Assembly: GCF_964355755.1 (NCBI RefSeq)
Contig: NC_092672.1
Location: 5,518,001 to 5,582,000 of the forward strand
Length of the DNA stretch: 64,000 bases
Source of the DNA: Antedon mediterranea
Lineage: Eukaryota; Echinodermata; Crinoidea; Comatulida; Antedonidae
Direction: 5' to 3'
Numbering within the stretch: position 1 is the stretch's first letter; each line of letters starts with the position of its first letter. The translations under genes were made by a program, and so were the position numbers. Below are positions 24,801 through 36,045 of this stretch, piece after piece. The notes beneath the pieces are model-generated. The model ran no database searches. It had not been told where the DNA came from and was given only the letters and a program-made list of their open reading frames with translations.

Positions 24801-27800
24801 GTCTTTGAGGACATTGGTGCGTGGACAGTTTGTGATGTCCAGATAGAAAGACAGAGCGGTGCGGTAGGTACATGGACACGGGAATGGGTGCTTCTTACTT
24901 GCTTCTTCTATATATTACAGTATACAAAAGCAACTTATATATCAAACTTATTACATTTAGCAATATACAGTACTTGTCTTCTACAGTTTATTTATTTTAT
25001 TTTATTTATTTTATTTTATTTATTCTGTCTTTATACTCTGAATGACACTTTCAGTGCTAAAGCATTGATTTCCAAAGTTGTTCAGTAGAGAACATTAACA
25101 ATATAATAAAAATAATTCAAAGACAACTAACACATTAATTTACATACAGTATACAAAAGCAACTTATATATCAAACTTACATTTAGCAATATACAGTACT
25201 TGTCTTCTACAGTTTATTTATTTTATTTTATTTATTCTGTCTTTATACTGAATGACACTAAAGCATTGATTTTTAAATTGGTTCAGTAGAGAACATTAAC
25301 AATATAATAAAAATAATTCAAAGACAACTAACACATTAATTTACATTATTACACACACATTTACAAAAAGGTAACTATCTACCAAACATACAGAAAAAAA
25401 ATAAAATGGAAGGAATTCAAGGTAAAAGGTAGTGGTAATATTTTGGATTGAATTTTTAAAAGTTGAAAGTGTCATAGATTAGCAGTTTGTTTTTGTGTCA
25501 TTTGAAAGTTTGTTCCATAATTTTGTTGATTTGGTTGATTTGGTTGATCGATACGCAAAATCAGTTGGTTCATACAAAATAAAAATCATATGTGGCACCT
25601 GTTAGGTTAGGGTGATTGCCTACAATACAGGCATAATACAATGTGATACATTATGTGTCACAGACTTACAGAATTGCCAATGATAATGAAATTGGCTATA
25701 TTATTATTCTGTCAGATTATGTCCACAATACACTATCAAAATAGTTTGACAAAAAAGTGTGATGTGCCCAAATATGGTAGTGATATGCCTAAATATGCTA
25801 GTGATATGACATCACTGTGTCCATATATGAGCACATCACATTTTTTTTGTCACATACAGTTTGATAGTGTAAACAGAGCTTTAGATTGGTTAGTATGGTG
25901 TTGTTGATAACTGAGTAATTGCTAGCAATTAACGCTATACTATATTCACCACACTTACCATCGACGTTGTTTAAACTGAATACAACATCCAGGTTTTGGT
26001 CCAGAATCTTGGCAATACCGTTGACTAGGTTAGCATTGTTAATGGGATAAACAGCAACATGATCCCCAGATTCATACCTGAAATAGAAGATACAAAATCA
26101 TCTTAAGTTGAGCAAGAAACTCAGTATTACAACTTGGGTGAATGATTCAACACTGATAAATATAGCATAGCTAATATAGACCTTCCAGGCCCCTTGATAA
26201 CCAATATTTGGAGTTATCTCGCTTTTACTACTAAGTTTCTTTAGTTATAAAGGCAACAATAATAAAGACCAATTGAAATATATAAAAAAAAAGAAAAAAA
26301 AAGACCAATTGAAATAGATGAGCCGTAACATTAACAGTAAACAAAAATATAGAATCTATGCTATATCTATGACGGGTGGGTAAGCAGAAACCAGCTCAGG
26401 ATACTGTAGATACAGATTGTACGTGGACAAACAAACTTTTTGTTACAGCTCATCTGTGTAAATTGCCCTTAACGCATTTTCCACAAACACATCATTGGTA
26501 TAGGTCACTCTGGATTGACAATGCTTTTATAAAGTTTCTTGACACATCAGTGTTAACTACTGTGCATAGTTATCAGGACTACAGAATATAATCCTTTTAT
26601 TTAATAATCAGAGAAGTGCAATTTTATTTAATATTCTAACAAAGAAAAAAATAAAATATCTTTAAATCAATTCAACTGTTTTAAGTTAATGTTAATAATT
26701 TTATGCTTATTATTATTTGTATTTATTTAAATTAATTATTTCATCTTTCTTTATCTCTTCTCGTCATTATTTATGATTAAGTATCCATTCATTCGTTTCC
26801 TTTATTTCAGATTGTACAATACATCCATATACAAAACATACAAAACAAAAAGAGAAAACATTTCACCAGAAAATTAACAATACTGTATCATCTTCAACAA
26901 AAGCAACTTACAAATTCGTCACCGTTGATTTAACCTCATCTTACAAAATACGATTTAGCAATACAGAAAAACAACGTTAATGTTAACAGTTGGACAGCCA
27001 TTTCGCTGAATTTATGAACAGATAATCGAACTCAGCGATTATCAATTTCAACTCTCCTCAGAGGAAGACTTTATTCTTTAAATTCATTATTATTGATTAA
27101 CTATAGTTTTAATTAAGACTATTAAATGTCATGAATTCTGTTATGAATTGAGTCTATAATTATAATGTATTATAGCTTTGAGGAAACAAGCAATAATTAA
27201 AAAGAACAAACCTTATCTTAGAATCTGTAATATCAAACTCTATATGCATACACGACCTTTCACCTCCATGATGCAGTTCACGATTGGTTTGCACTCGGCT
27301 CACAAACGGATTCTTAGTATCAAATGGTCTGGAGATAATAGAAAAAAATATTGTATATTGTAATTCTACTTTGTTAATAATAAATTCAAGTGTGCTAATA
27401 ATAGATGGATAATAAGTCAGTTACTGTAAAACCATGAGCAGTATTGTATACTGTCTACACTATCATTCAAACTAGTTTGAAAAAAAAAGTTTGACCAAAT
27501 ATGGTAATGACATGCCCAAATATGGCACATCACATTTTTTTCTCACATAATGTTTGATAGTGTAGACAGAGCTTTAGATTCAAGGCTGTCTGAGCCTAGG
27601 TATTCAATTCACTGTTTATTCATAAACTTAATAAATATATACATAGGCCTAGGTTAAAAGACAATAATTAATACTGTAGATTACAATTTTTTTTAAAAGA
27701 AAGAATAAAAAAGCTAAAAAGAGTAACAAATTTGATGTCCCGAAACAAATAAATATACTGAAGAAAAAACGCTCATCACAAAGTAATAAATAAAACAAAT

Positions 27801-30800
27801 TGCCGCAATTAAATTATATTTATCAAGCTTTTTTAAAATGTGAATGTTAAAGCTTTTAAACCATTGTCAAGGTTATTCCAAAGGTCTACAATCAAATGAA
27901 AGAATTTCTAAAGCTCTGTCTACACTATCAAACTGTATGTGACAAAAAAATGTGATGTGCTCATATATGGAGATGATCATGTCATATCGCTACCGTATTT
28001 GAGCATATCGCTACCATATTTGAGCATATCGCTTCAATATTTGGGCACATTACACTTGTCAAATTAGTTTGATATTGTAGACAGAGCTTAAAAAATTCTT
28101 TCATGCCGTTGAACTATTAGTTCTATGTTTAACAATCAAATATGGTAGTGAGGGTACGTAAACAACCATGAAGGAAAAACAGTTTAATACTGCTACACTA
28201 AGTTAGAAACAATCCTTTCACATGATACGGCAACCTATTTTTATACTTTTATTTTTTTATTTATTTTTTTTTTTATTTATTCAACTTCTCACTAACACTG
28301 TTAGTGAAGGATCGGGACCAACAGGTGGTAAACACCTCTAAAACGGTCCAGTCCCAATTGCACAGTTTCTGTGTGTGACAGTGGCTGTGTTTGTGTGGAC
28401 TAGTACACCGGGGTAGCCCCCTACTCGTCTCGAAAGATGTACTAGGTTCTTTAAAGTGCACATGAGCTATGTGTACACTGGACCTACGGTTTATAGTCCT
28501 TATCCGAGAAGACTCGTTCAACCACCAGAACCATGGAGCGAGTGAGCCTCGAACCCTTGCCGATGTTATGGCTACGTAATTACGGTTCCACTGTCTTAAC
28601 CGCTCGGCCACTCACTCACTCACAAAATACTTGTGTACTTATGACCGAAACAAGAATTAACATAAAAACGAATCAATTATCAGAACTTTTGATTTCTGGT
28701 TTCTAATGTCAGTAATATTTCTACGCAAATAAAGTTGTCTTCACTTACGGTTTCACTTTCAATTAATACGCCCTATGAATTTCCTGATGCAATCTCCAAA
28801 ATCATCAGTTATAATTATGTTTTCATCTTTCAGCGTAAACAACATTTACTAAATATGTTTAATGCACGTAACCTATACCTGATAATTAATGAATTTTTCA
28901 TGACGGTTTGGATAGGGTACATTTTAAGAAAAGTAGATATGATTAAAAAGATGATGTTCCAAAATTGACGTCTCTGAATACGTCTTAATTCCTCTAAGAT
29001 GTCAAAATGGAACAGTCCAAACAAGGAAGGAATTAATGAATATTAATGGCCAATGCGGTATTCAAATAAAGACAGCCACCAAGTTTAATTTAATTATTAA
29101 CTTAGGTTTATTCAAGCATTTTAGCATTAGTGTTTTAACACACAAGTTGTGATTTCAGATTCTAATGATGAGGAGGTATATCTACTCTATTCTACTGTTT
29201 ATAAATATCTTTTTAGTCGTTCAAAGTAAGTTTCTTGATTGCTTCTTTTGTAACGAGCTACAAAGTCAGAGAGCATGCCATGAGAGTTGTACATATCAGT
29301 ATTGTAACGTCAACAACAAGAGCCTACTGTATGTTGAATGCTCTTTTAAAGGTCTTAAAGTCGTTCCAGAGATTGATTTGCACAATGCGAGCATCTACAA
29401 CATAGCAGGGAACATTATACAGACATTGGATAACAACTCTTTTTCAAACGCTCACAATTTAAAAATCTTGTGTCTGGGAAAAAATGAATTAAATTACAGA
29501 GAAATCGCTTTAGGTGTGTTCCAAGGACTAATGAATTTGCAGTCGCTAAATTTCCAAGAAAACGTCGTACTAAGAAAGCTTCGCAAATCGTGGTTCAGTG
29601 ACCTTGTATCATTAACAAATTTCAGCGCACCGTATTGTGGTATAAGCATGGTTGAAGAACATACATTTGCGAACTGTAAACAACTAAAATTGATCAACCT
29701 TAGCAATAACAGAATTATGACAATATACGTTAATGTTTTCCAGAATCTACAATCATTAACGAGACTGTATCTGTCAAATAACAGAATAAGCAGAGTCATG
29801 GATTTTCCATTCAAAGGCTCCGAGAAGTTAATGCTCTTGATACTACACAACAACCAGTTAACAACTATAACTAAACAATTTGGTCTACAAAATATGACAG
29901 GTCTGAAAGCAATCAATTTAGCCTTTAATTTATTTAGTTGTGATTGCCAATTGGTATGGTTTCTGGAGTGGATTAATACCACAAATGTAACTATTCAAAA
30001 CACAGAGCAGACGGCTTGTGTAAAACCAGAGTTCTGCCCCGTCCTGGAATTTGACAGGAATGAGCTGAAGTGCAATACACTCTGGACTATTTTAACATTA
30101 GTACTAATTATTGTTATACCGAGTATTTCCATACTGATTGTAATCATGATTCTGTACAATTATCGACACAAAATCAGGTAAGATGGTGCGTACAGTTGGA
30201 TTGAAATACAAGCCCTTTCACACTATAAATATCAATTAAGTAGTTTTCAAGCAGTCAACAATGCGCAAAGCGATATGCAACCAAGTGTATCTACAGATGC
30301 AAGATGATTTACACACAGACCATTGCTTGGTGAGTGGCAACAGCATTACGATTGGACGAGAATATACCCACTGTTATTAATGCATGTTTTGAAAGTAACT
30401 TCATCAAAACAGAAACTTATGTGACTTTGCTGAACAAAAACTATACCATAATTAATATTAGTGATACTACAGAACGTTGACAGCAAACCTAAACAACATT
30501 TATAGTTAATTTGCAACCTTTTTTGTTTGTAGGTATTGGAACCAAAGACGTATAAATCGAAAACAATACAAGAAAATTTGCAATGAAAATCCTATGCCTG
30601 TTAACGGTGTTGACATTCGATACGATGCGTTTGTCTCGTACCACGACATGGAGCAACGATGGGTGCTATCTGTACTTCAACCGACGCTCGAGGAACACCC
30701 ATACAACTTTAAGCTCTGCTTAGACTACCGCGACTTTATAGCTGGTGAAAAAATCATCGACAACATAGAAAATGCAATTAAATACAGCCGCAAAATGCTG

Positions 30801-33800
30801 TTAGTGGTTTCAAACAGTTTTGCGAGTGGCGAGTGGAGTTACTTTGAATTGGAAAGGGCGCGTATGCGAATCTTTGACAATCGGGAAGATATTCTAGTAG
30901 TCATACTTCTTGAGAAACTGTTAGCAAAGAACACACCAGTTCTTTTACAACATGTTCTGAGTAAAAATACGTATATTGAATGGTCAGATAAACCGGACAA
31001 GCAAAGGGTATTCTGGCTGAAACTAATCGCAGCGTTACAGAAACCAAATGTACGGAGAAATGACCAATTTAAAGGATGTTTATAAATTATTTGTCAACCC
31101 TTTTGTATGTAATTTTGTATCTTACAATATAAAGACTAACTACTGTAAATAACATAATTTCTTATTAACACTTATATAGATAGATGTAGATTAAATAAAA
31201 GTAGGTGCAATCCCTACAAAAAAAAGAAGATATATTGTTTGTTTGTTTCCCCTACTACTGTATTTTTATATTTTTTTTTCAAGTACTGTACTACAATAAC
31301 GAATGACATACAAAAAAGACAAATATATGAATTCATGTGTATTATTAAGCTTTACCCTTTTTGCTTCTTGAGTGAGTTGAGTCTAGCTGGTTCTCCGGTG
31401 TAAATCTTTTCCTCTGGTATGTCTTCACGAACAACAACAGCGTACTGACGTATACTACAAATTGAAAGATCATCATGCGTTAATTTAACAAGCTTTCTCA
31501 ATTTACACTATCAAACTAGTTTGACAAAAAAAGGTGTGATGTACCCAAATATGGTAGTGATGACATCATCATGTCCATAATGGGCACATTACATTTTTGT
31601 TGTCACATAAAGTTTGATAGTGTAAACAGAGCTTTAGAATAATTTGGAATATCGGGGGTAGTTTAATGAATTTATTTGGAAATATGAGGTAAAGAATTTG
31701 TAGCTAACAAGCATATGGAAATGCAGAGTCTGCAAGTTTCCGTGCGGTTAAGAACTGTAATTACGTAGCCTGACATCGGCAAAGGTTCAAGGCTCACTCG
31801 CTCCAGGGTTCTGGTGGCAGAACAAGTCTTCTCAGATAAGGACTATAAATCGTAGGTCCAGTAAACACATCTTGCTCATGTGCACTTTAAAGAACCTAGT
31901 AGTACATCTTTCAAGACGAGTAGGGGGTTACCCCGGTGTACAAGTATACACACAGCCACTGATCATAGTAACTGGGCACTCTGGGAGACCAGTCTTAAAT
32001 ATCAAATTAAAAATAACTGGAATGCCATATTATTGTGACCCGAGTATAAATGACCATACCTGCTTTCATCCCCTGTAGCCTCTACTCCGAAATGCTCACA
32101 TACACTGGGCCAAAACTGTTCCTTCCAAGTCACAAAATCATCTTCCATGCTACAAATGGAAAAAAAAATTAACCTGATATTATTTTCTTTCGTTTATTAT
32201 TTAATCTAATAAAATTTACTGAATATAGAAGCTTTTTTTATAATAAAAAAAAAATATACATCTGGTCAATGGTCCTTGAAAGTAGTCTTTTATTTCTATT
32301 AAAAATATTAATTTTGTTGGTAAAATAAGTAATTTAAGTTCCTTGTTTATTATCTGAATAAATATGAAACTAGACATCGTTAATAAAAACAACATCCATC
32401 TAATCAATAGTCATTGAAAGTAGTCTCTTATTCTTATTAAAAGTAATAAACTAGACATCTTTATACCGGTGCTGACTATGACTTCATCATTTAGGGAAAC
32501 TGCATAAATCATTTTTAAGATTAACCCAAGTTTATATTGCTTTATCTGAATGAGTGTAGAGGGAATGAGTTGAACAATAAAGTCATATACAGTACATGTA
32601 AAGTCTTGTCTACACTATCAAACTTTTTGTGACACAATAATGTGATGTGCCTATTTATGGACATGATGATGTCATATCACTACAGTACTATATTTGGGGA
32701 TATCACTACCATATTTGGGCACATCACACTTATTTTGTCAAACTAGACAGAGCTTTATAACTATTTCCTGAAACAAATGCAAAATGATGGGGATATTTGC
32801 GATTGACTGTCCTCTACTGAAGGTAAGGGGATAAACTCAAAATTCTATTTTGGGTAATGATGCAGGGTTGCGAAACCTTTCCAATGACTCATGTCACTTA
32901 CAATACATGCTGTGTTTACCTAACGATAACGTTTTATTTGACTAGTGATTTTCTCTATTTTTGTGCAATCATTTTAAACAAATTTGGCAAATATTTGACA
33001 GCCTTTAGATGAGACCCATGGTTGGTATCTTGTTGAGTTTTATGAATCACAAATATTATCTATTATAGAGTCATGACTGTTTTTCTTGTTTTAACCATAT
33101 AAGGAAAAACTAATTCTCACATCTTGATCAAGTATGTACAATGCAAATTATAACACAATGTATGGTTCAAAATCTTTTTCAAAATTTTCATAGAGGTTAT
33201 TATTCATTTGAAACTATCAGAGGACACCCCTATTATATAAATGGACACTTTCCAGTAAAATGAACAAAGACCAATTATCTTTTAAAACTACTGTCAACAC
33301 CTATTCAGAGAACACCTCCATTAAGGGTCCTTTTGACAGGGCTTCTACTATCTTGTCAAAACAATTCCTGTCTACTTTTTCCTCTCTATCTATTGAACAA
33401 TTATATGATGAGGTAGCAGGTTAATCCTACTTAATCACACTTGTACATTGTATTTACTATAACATGGGAAATTTCCTATGATTGGAGAACTAAGATTAAA
33501 AACAAGACACTATTGTACATTGAACAGAACACAACTTCCTCGAAATATGAGTAAAAGGAGATTTAAATTAAGATTAAAAAAAAAAATACCTTTGTAAGTA
33601 TATTGAATGCTCTGTCTACACTATCAAACTTTATGTGAGAAAAAAATGTGATATATGGACATGATGATGTCATATCACTACCATATTTTGGCATGTCACT
33701 ACCATATTTTGGCACATCACACTTTTTTTGTCAAACTAGCTTGATAGTGTAGACAGACCTTAAGACTTAAAAAAAGGATTTTGAATGCAATTTCCTCCAA

Positions 33801-36045
33801 TACAAGTAAAATGAAACAATCTTATTTAACAAATTTTACTTTTGGGTTGTTCCATTTCAATACAGGGATTATATTTAAACTATAGTTCTGCCTTTTTTAT
33901 ATAAATTGTCTTGATGAAAAGCCTATGTGATTTCTGCCCTCTACATATTTAGTAATTTTTCTATGTTAAGTTAGAAAAAAAAATGTTGTCAATGAAATAT
34001 TGGGATAATTTATTTTGTAGGGGTGGGCTTATAATAAGGGTGGGCTTATAATAAGGGTGGGCTTGTAGTAAGGGTGGGCTAAAAGTATTTTAAAAGCACC
34101 TACTTTCCATCATCATCGCCAAGTCCAAGGTCAAATAATCTCTCGCCTCCAAGCTCTTCTAATTTCTTGTCAACAAACTTGCCCATCTCATTGTAATGCT
34201 CATATGTTTTGTTGCCAAGTCCAAACACCTATTAGAGGGATATTGAAATAGGTGATTATGATTGGTGATATATGAATACAAATACCCAAGTTAGTTTAAA
34301 CAACAATTTTGCAGGTTGGTATTTTGTCGGTAGCAGACTATCAAAATAACATTACCAGGGTTGATGATGTACGTGACAATAACATTGAAAAAACATCTCT
34401 TACCGCAAATTTAAGTCCGTCTAAGTCCGCAGTACCATCTTGTAACCAGTCATAGAATTCTTGTGAGTTATCAGTGGGGTCTCCTTCTCCGTACGTTGCC
34501 ATGCAAAATATCGCAAAAGAGTTTTCAATTTCTTTAATGTGGTTTAAATCTTCCTATAAATGAAACGTCAACTATTTTTTTTAATGTGCTAAAAGAACAC
34601 AGTACAGATAAAATTGATTTGTGGAGAGGGCTTTTTCCCCACTTTTCGTTGAGTTATATCTCTCTTTCCGAGGAGAATAGACTATTGTCAGTTTATCCAG
34701 ATAAATCAGAAACAAAATAGATATCAAATTCAGAGATACACAAGATTGATCACACTTCAAAAAGGACATACTTTATTAAACTAAGAATTAAAACAAATTC
34801 TTTGCTTTCAAACTACTATTTTTTTTTAAAGACAGAGAAAGGATCTGAATCCATCCCCAATTTAAAGTGTACACTATTGGGTCCAATCGACTTTAACCAC
34901 ATCACCAGTGGAACTCTGCTGCTACTGCTAAGCCTAAGCTAGGCCCCATGGCCATTTCATTGTTATGAATACTGTACTCACCATTTCGCATTCCTCAGGA
35001 TCTTGGATAAGAGCTTTCATTCCTAGACGCTGTGCATCCTTAGCTAAACGGCCAGCAAATTCTTCTGCTGTACCAGTTTGGGATCCATAGAAAATTATTA
35101 TATTTTTATGCTGAAAAATAAAAAAAAAGAAAACAGGCATAGAGAATACTATATGAATTCATGCATAATTATATTATTATATCGTCTGATTAATTGTTCA
35201 TTTTTCCTTTGTTTTTTCTTTCGGGACCCCTCAGGATACAAACCTCCGGGTTTAGAGGGTTATCCTTTGCTCCTACTCGTTTTTTTGTTGTCTTTGTTCT
35301 GTTTTTGTTGTTTGTTAAGTCTGCGACTTTTGATGTACAGTATATATATATATTTCTGTACCACTGTTATTTTTATATGAGCAAGAAATAAAAACAAACA
35401 AACAAACAATAAAATAACTTACTGTCGTCTTCATTTTTTGAATAAAACTAGAATCAACTGCTTTCGTCATAGGTGCACTGGAGAAATACAATAAAATTGC
35501 ATAATTTAAATTGTTAAAGAGCAGAAATTCAATAATTTGGTACCTTAAACAAATCATAAAATTATGTAATGAAATTTACTATTTTTTTCATACATTTTAT
35601 ATTGTAAAAACTGTTCATATCAGTGATAATGGTTGGTTTTCCCGAAAGCCTTTATTATATAGCAAGGTGCTTTTGATTTGTACAACTACATGTGCTCTAT
35701 TTATTTCAATATTATTGCAAAAAAACAAGGAGAGCTCATTTAATATCACAATGAATTAAATTCATGAGATACACAGGAACACTTCAATCATAATCATAAA
35801 TTATTCATAACAATTTAATACAATAAAATTCAATTTCATATCTTTGGTGGGATTTAAACTTAAAATCATACTCACGCTATATTGTAATTTTTAATATCGA
35901 TAGGCTCTTCTTTCTTCTTTCCTTTGAAGAAAAACCAGTAGACGCCAAGACCGAAACATGCTGACAAAACAAAGATATCTAACAGACCGATATACGGTGC
36001 TGCCTCCTCAACCGTATCCGTGCCAACATCATCAATAGAAGACAT
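21802..36045 (-). CDS. POR: NADPH-cytochrome P450 reductase
   Basis: Fourteen minus-strand coding exons: 35876-36045, 35423-35477, 34982-35110, 34404-34553, 34104-34228, 32060-32149, 31356-31454, 27212-27328, 25959-26077, 24726-24907, 24009-24158, 23570-23837, 22847-23075, 21802-21946. Joined they give 2028 nt, 675 aa; vertebrate POR is about 677. All phases fit. In order: an N-terminal ER anchor helix (about 21-40); the FMN flavodoxin domain with [11 protein letters not shown] (from 83) and [12 protein letters not shown]; the linker; the FAD site ARYYSISS with Arg453-Ser456; the NADPH site [12 protein letters not shown] from 530; and C-terminal DVWS, whose Trp stacks on FAD. It passes electrons from NADPH to microsomal P450s and haem oxygenase. 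An AG acceptor directly before the ATG (TTTTTCAG) implies a separate 5' UTR exon. Introns carry seven M1 MITEs, and intron 7 holds a complete antisense TLR gene. Confidence 0.97.
22248..22296. repeat. (CTA)n microsatellite
   Basis: About 16 trinucleotides of CTA with interruptions, abutting the foldback element at 22298. Confidence 0.9.
22298..22479. mobile_element. Foldback MITE family M2, copy 1
   Basis: Starts AAGCTTGGTTCCCAGTAGAA and ends in its imperfect inverse (AGTGAGAACCACGCTTAA). The inner arms ACGTAACGCAAGGACGT and ACGTCCTTG pair over much of the length. A second copy in reverse order lies at 48136-48315. POR intron 13. Confidence 0.8.
23421..23543. mobile_element. MITE family M1, copy 3
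   Basis: POR intron 12. AAAGCTCTCAAACTTTATAT on the left, CTCGTTTGATAGTGCAGACA on the right. The middle is rearranged with a GTGTAGTGACCGCGCAGTGT palindrome. Confidence 0.75.
24917..25343. repeat. Tandem duplication, period about 229 bp
   Basis: 24917-25145 is repeated at 25146-25343, both beginning ACAGTATACAAAAGCAACTT and both containing a (TTTAT)n tract. The first copy starts seven bases upstream of the POR exon 10 acceptor, so the splice branch and pyrimidine region is duplicated sequence. Confidence 0.9.
25723..25882. mobile_element. MITE family M1, copy 4
   Basis: POR intron 9. CACTATCAAAATAGTTTGAC on the left, GTTTGATAGTGTAAACAGAG on the right. The interior AAATATGGTAGTGATATG word is doubled. 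Confidence 0.8.
27451..27574. mobile_element. MITE family M1, copy 5
   Basis: Lies 123 bp upstream of POR exon 8 in transcript orientation (intron 7). CTGTCTACACTATCA on the left, TTTGATAGTGTAGACAGAGC on the right. Confidence 0.8.
27911..28089. mobile_element. MITE family M1, copy 6
   Basis: Longest copy. AAGCTCTGTCTACACTATCA on the left, TAGACAGAGCTT on the right. The interior carries three tandem copies of a CATATCGCTACCATATTTGAG-like word. POR intron 7. Confidence 0.85.
28241..28621 (-). mobile_element. tRNA-derived SINE S1 (minus strand), fullest copy
   Basis: On the minus strand it starts with TGGCCGAGCGGTTAAGACAG (A-box region, complement of 28600-28610) and GGGTTCGAGGC (B-box, 28545-28555), Ser/Leu-tRNA-like. 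A conserved body follows (CACTTTAAAGAACC, TTTCGAGACGAGTAGGGG), with an A-rich tail at 28241-28285. It sits in POR intron 7, upstream of TLR-1. No complete cloverleaf, so not a tRNA gene. Confidence 0.8.
28751..28760 (-). promoter_or_regulatory. IRF/ISRE-like 10-mer upstream of TLR-1
   Basis: TTTCACTTTC is the exact reverse complement of the GAAAGTGAAA found before the cluster TLRs. It lies 405 bp upstream of the TLR-1 ATG. The same 10-mer also occurs at 18992-19001 and 23255-23264 with no obvious link to a TLR, so chance is quite possible. Confidence 0.2.
29165..31085 (+). CDS. Toll-like receptor, short ectodomain (TLR-1), nested in POR intron 7
   Basis: Two exons, 29165-30177 and 30533-31085; 1566 nt, 521 aa. 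A signal peptide (about 1-21) is followed by a Cys-rich LRRNT, about six LRRs with LxxLxLxxN spacing ([34 protein letters not shown]), an LRRCT ([13 protein letters not shown]), a membrane helix at about 309-329, then a phase-2 intron. The TIR domain starts at Tyr368 (YDAFVSY). Box 2 reads RDFIAGE, with Ala408 in place of the usual Pro; box 3 is FWLKL. Single-cysteine-cluster TLR architecture with a short horseshoe; it should signal through TIR adaptors, ligand unknown. It is the most divergent TLR here but shares the intron position, so it is an old DNA-level duplicate. It is antisense to POR, and its stop is 270 bp from POR exon 7. Confidence 0.92.
31504..31634. mobile_element. MITE family M1, copy 7
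   Basis: Just upstream of POR exon 7 (intron 6). TACACTATCAAACTAGTTTG on the left, TTTGATAGTGTAAACAGAGC on the right. Confidence 0.8.
31735..31965 (+). mobile_element. tRNA-derived SINE S1 (plus strand), 5' degraded
   Basis: CGTGCGGTTAAG, then AAAGGTTCAAGGC (B-box, 31781-31793) and the conserved body (CACTTTAAAGAACC, TTTCAAGACGAGTAGGGGGT). POR intron 6. Confidence 0.7.
32601..32755. mobile_element. MITE family M1, copy 8
   Basis: POR intron 5. AAGTCTTGTCTACACTATCA on the left; the right end is truncated to AACTAGACAGAGCTT. Confidence 0.8.
33609..33761. mobile_element. MITE family M1, copy 9
   Basis: POR intron 5. GCTCTGTCTACACTATCAAA on the left, CTTGATAGTGTAGACAGACC on the right. CACTACCATATTTTGGCA is doubled inside. 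Confidence 0.85.
34021..34080. repeat. 17-bp tandem repeat, 3.5 copies
   Basis: Unit GGGTGGGCTTATAATAA, in POR intron 5 just beside exon 5. Confidence 0.9.
35215..35411 (+). mobile_element. Probable LINE 3' end with (AAAC)n tail
   Basis: Starts near CTTTCGGGACCCCTCAGGAT and ends TATGAGCAAGAAATAAAAAC followed by (AAAC)n, the usual look of a 5'-truncated non-LTR element tail. It contains no recognisable protein. POR intron 2. Confidence 0.4.

Noticed and set aside
28545-28610. Possible tRNA-Ser/Leu gene from good A and B boxes
   Set aside because: No matching acceptor stem or full cloverleaf, and the sequence continues into a SINE body with relatives at 31735 and 19780.
29494-29982. 162-codon minus-strand frame over TLR-1
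   Set aside because: Exactly antisense to the LRR exon, without any family resemblance.
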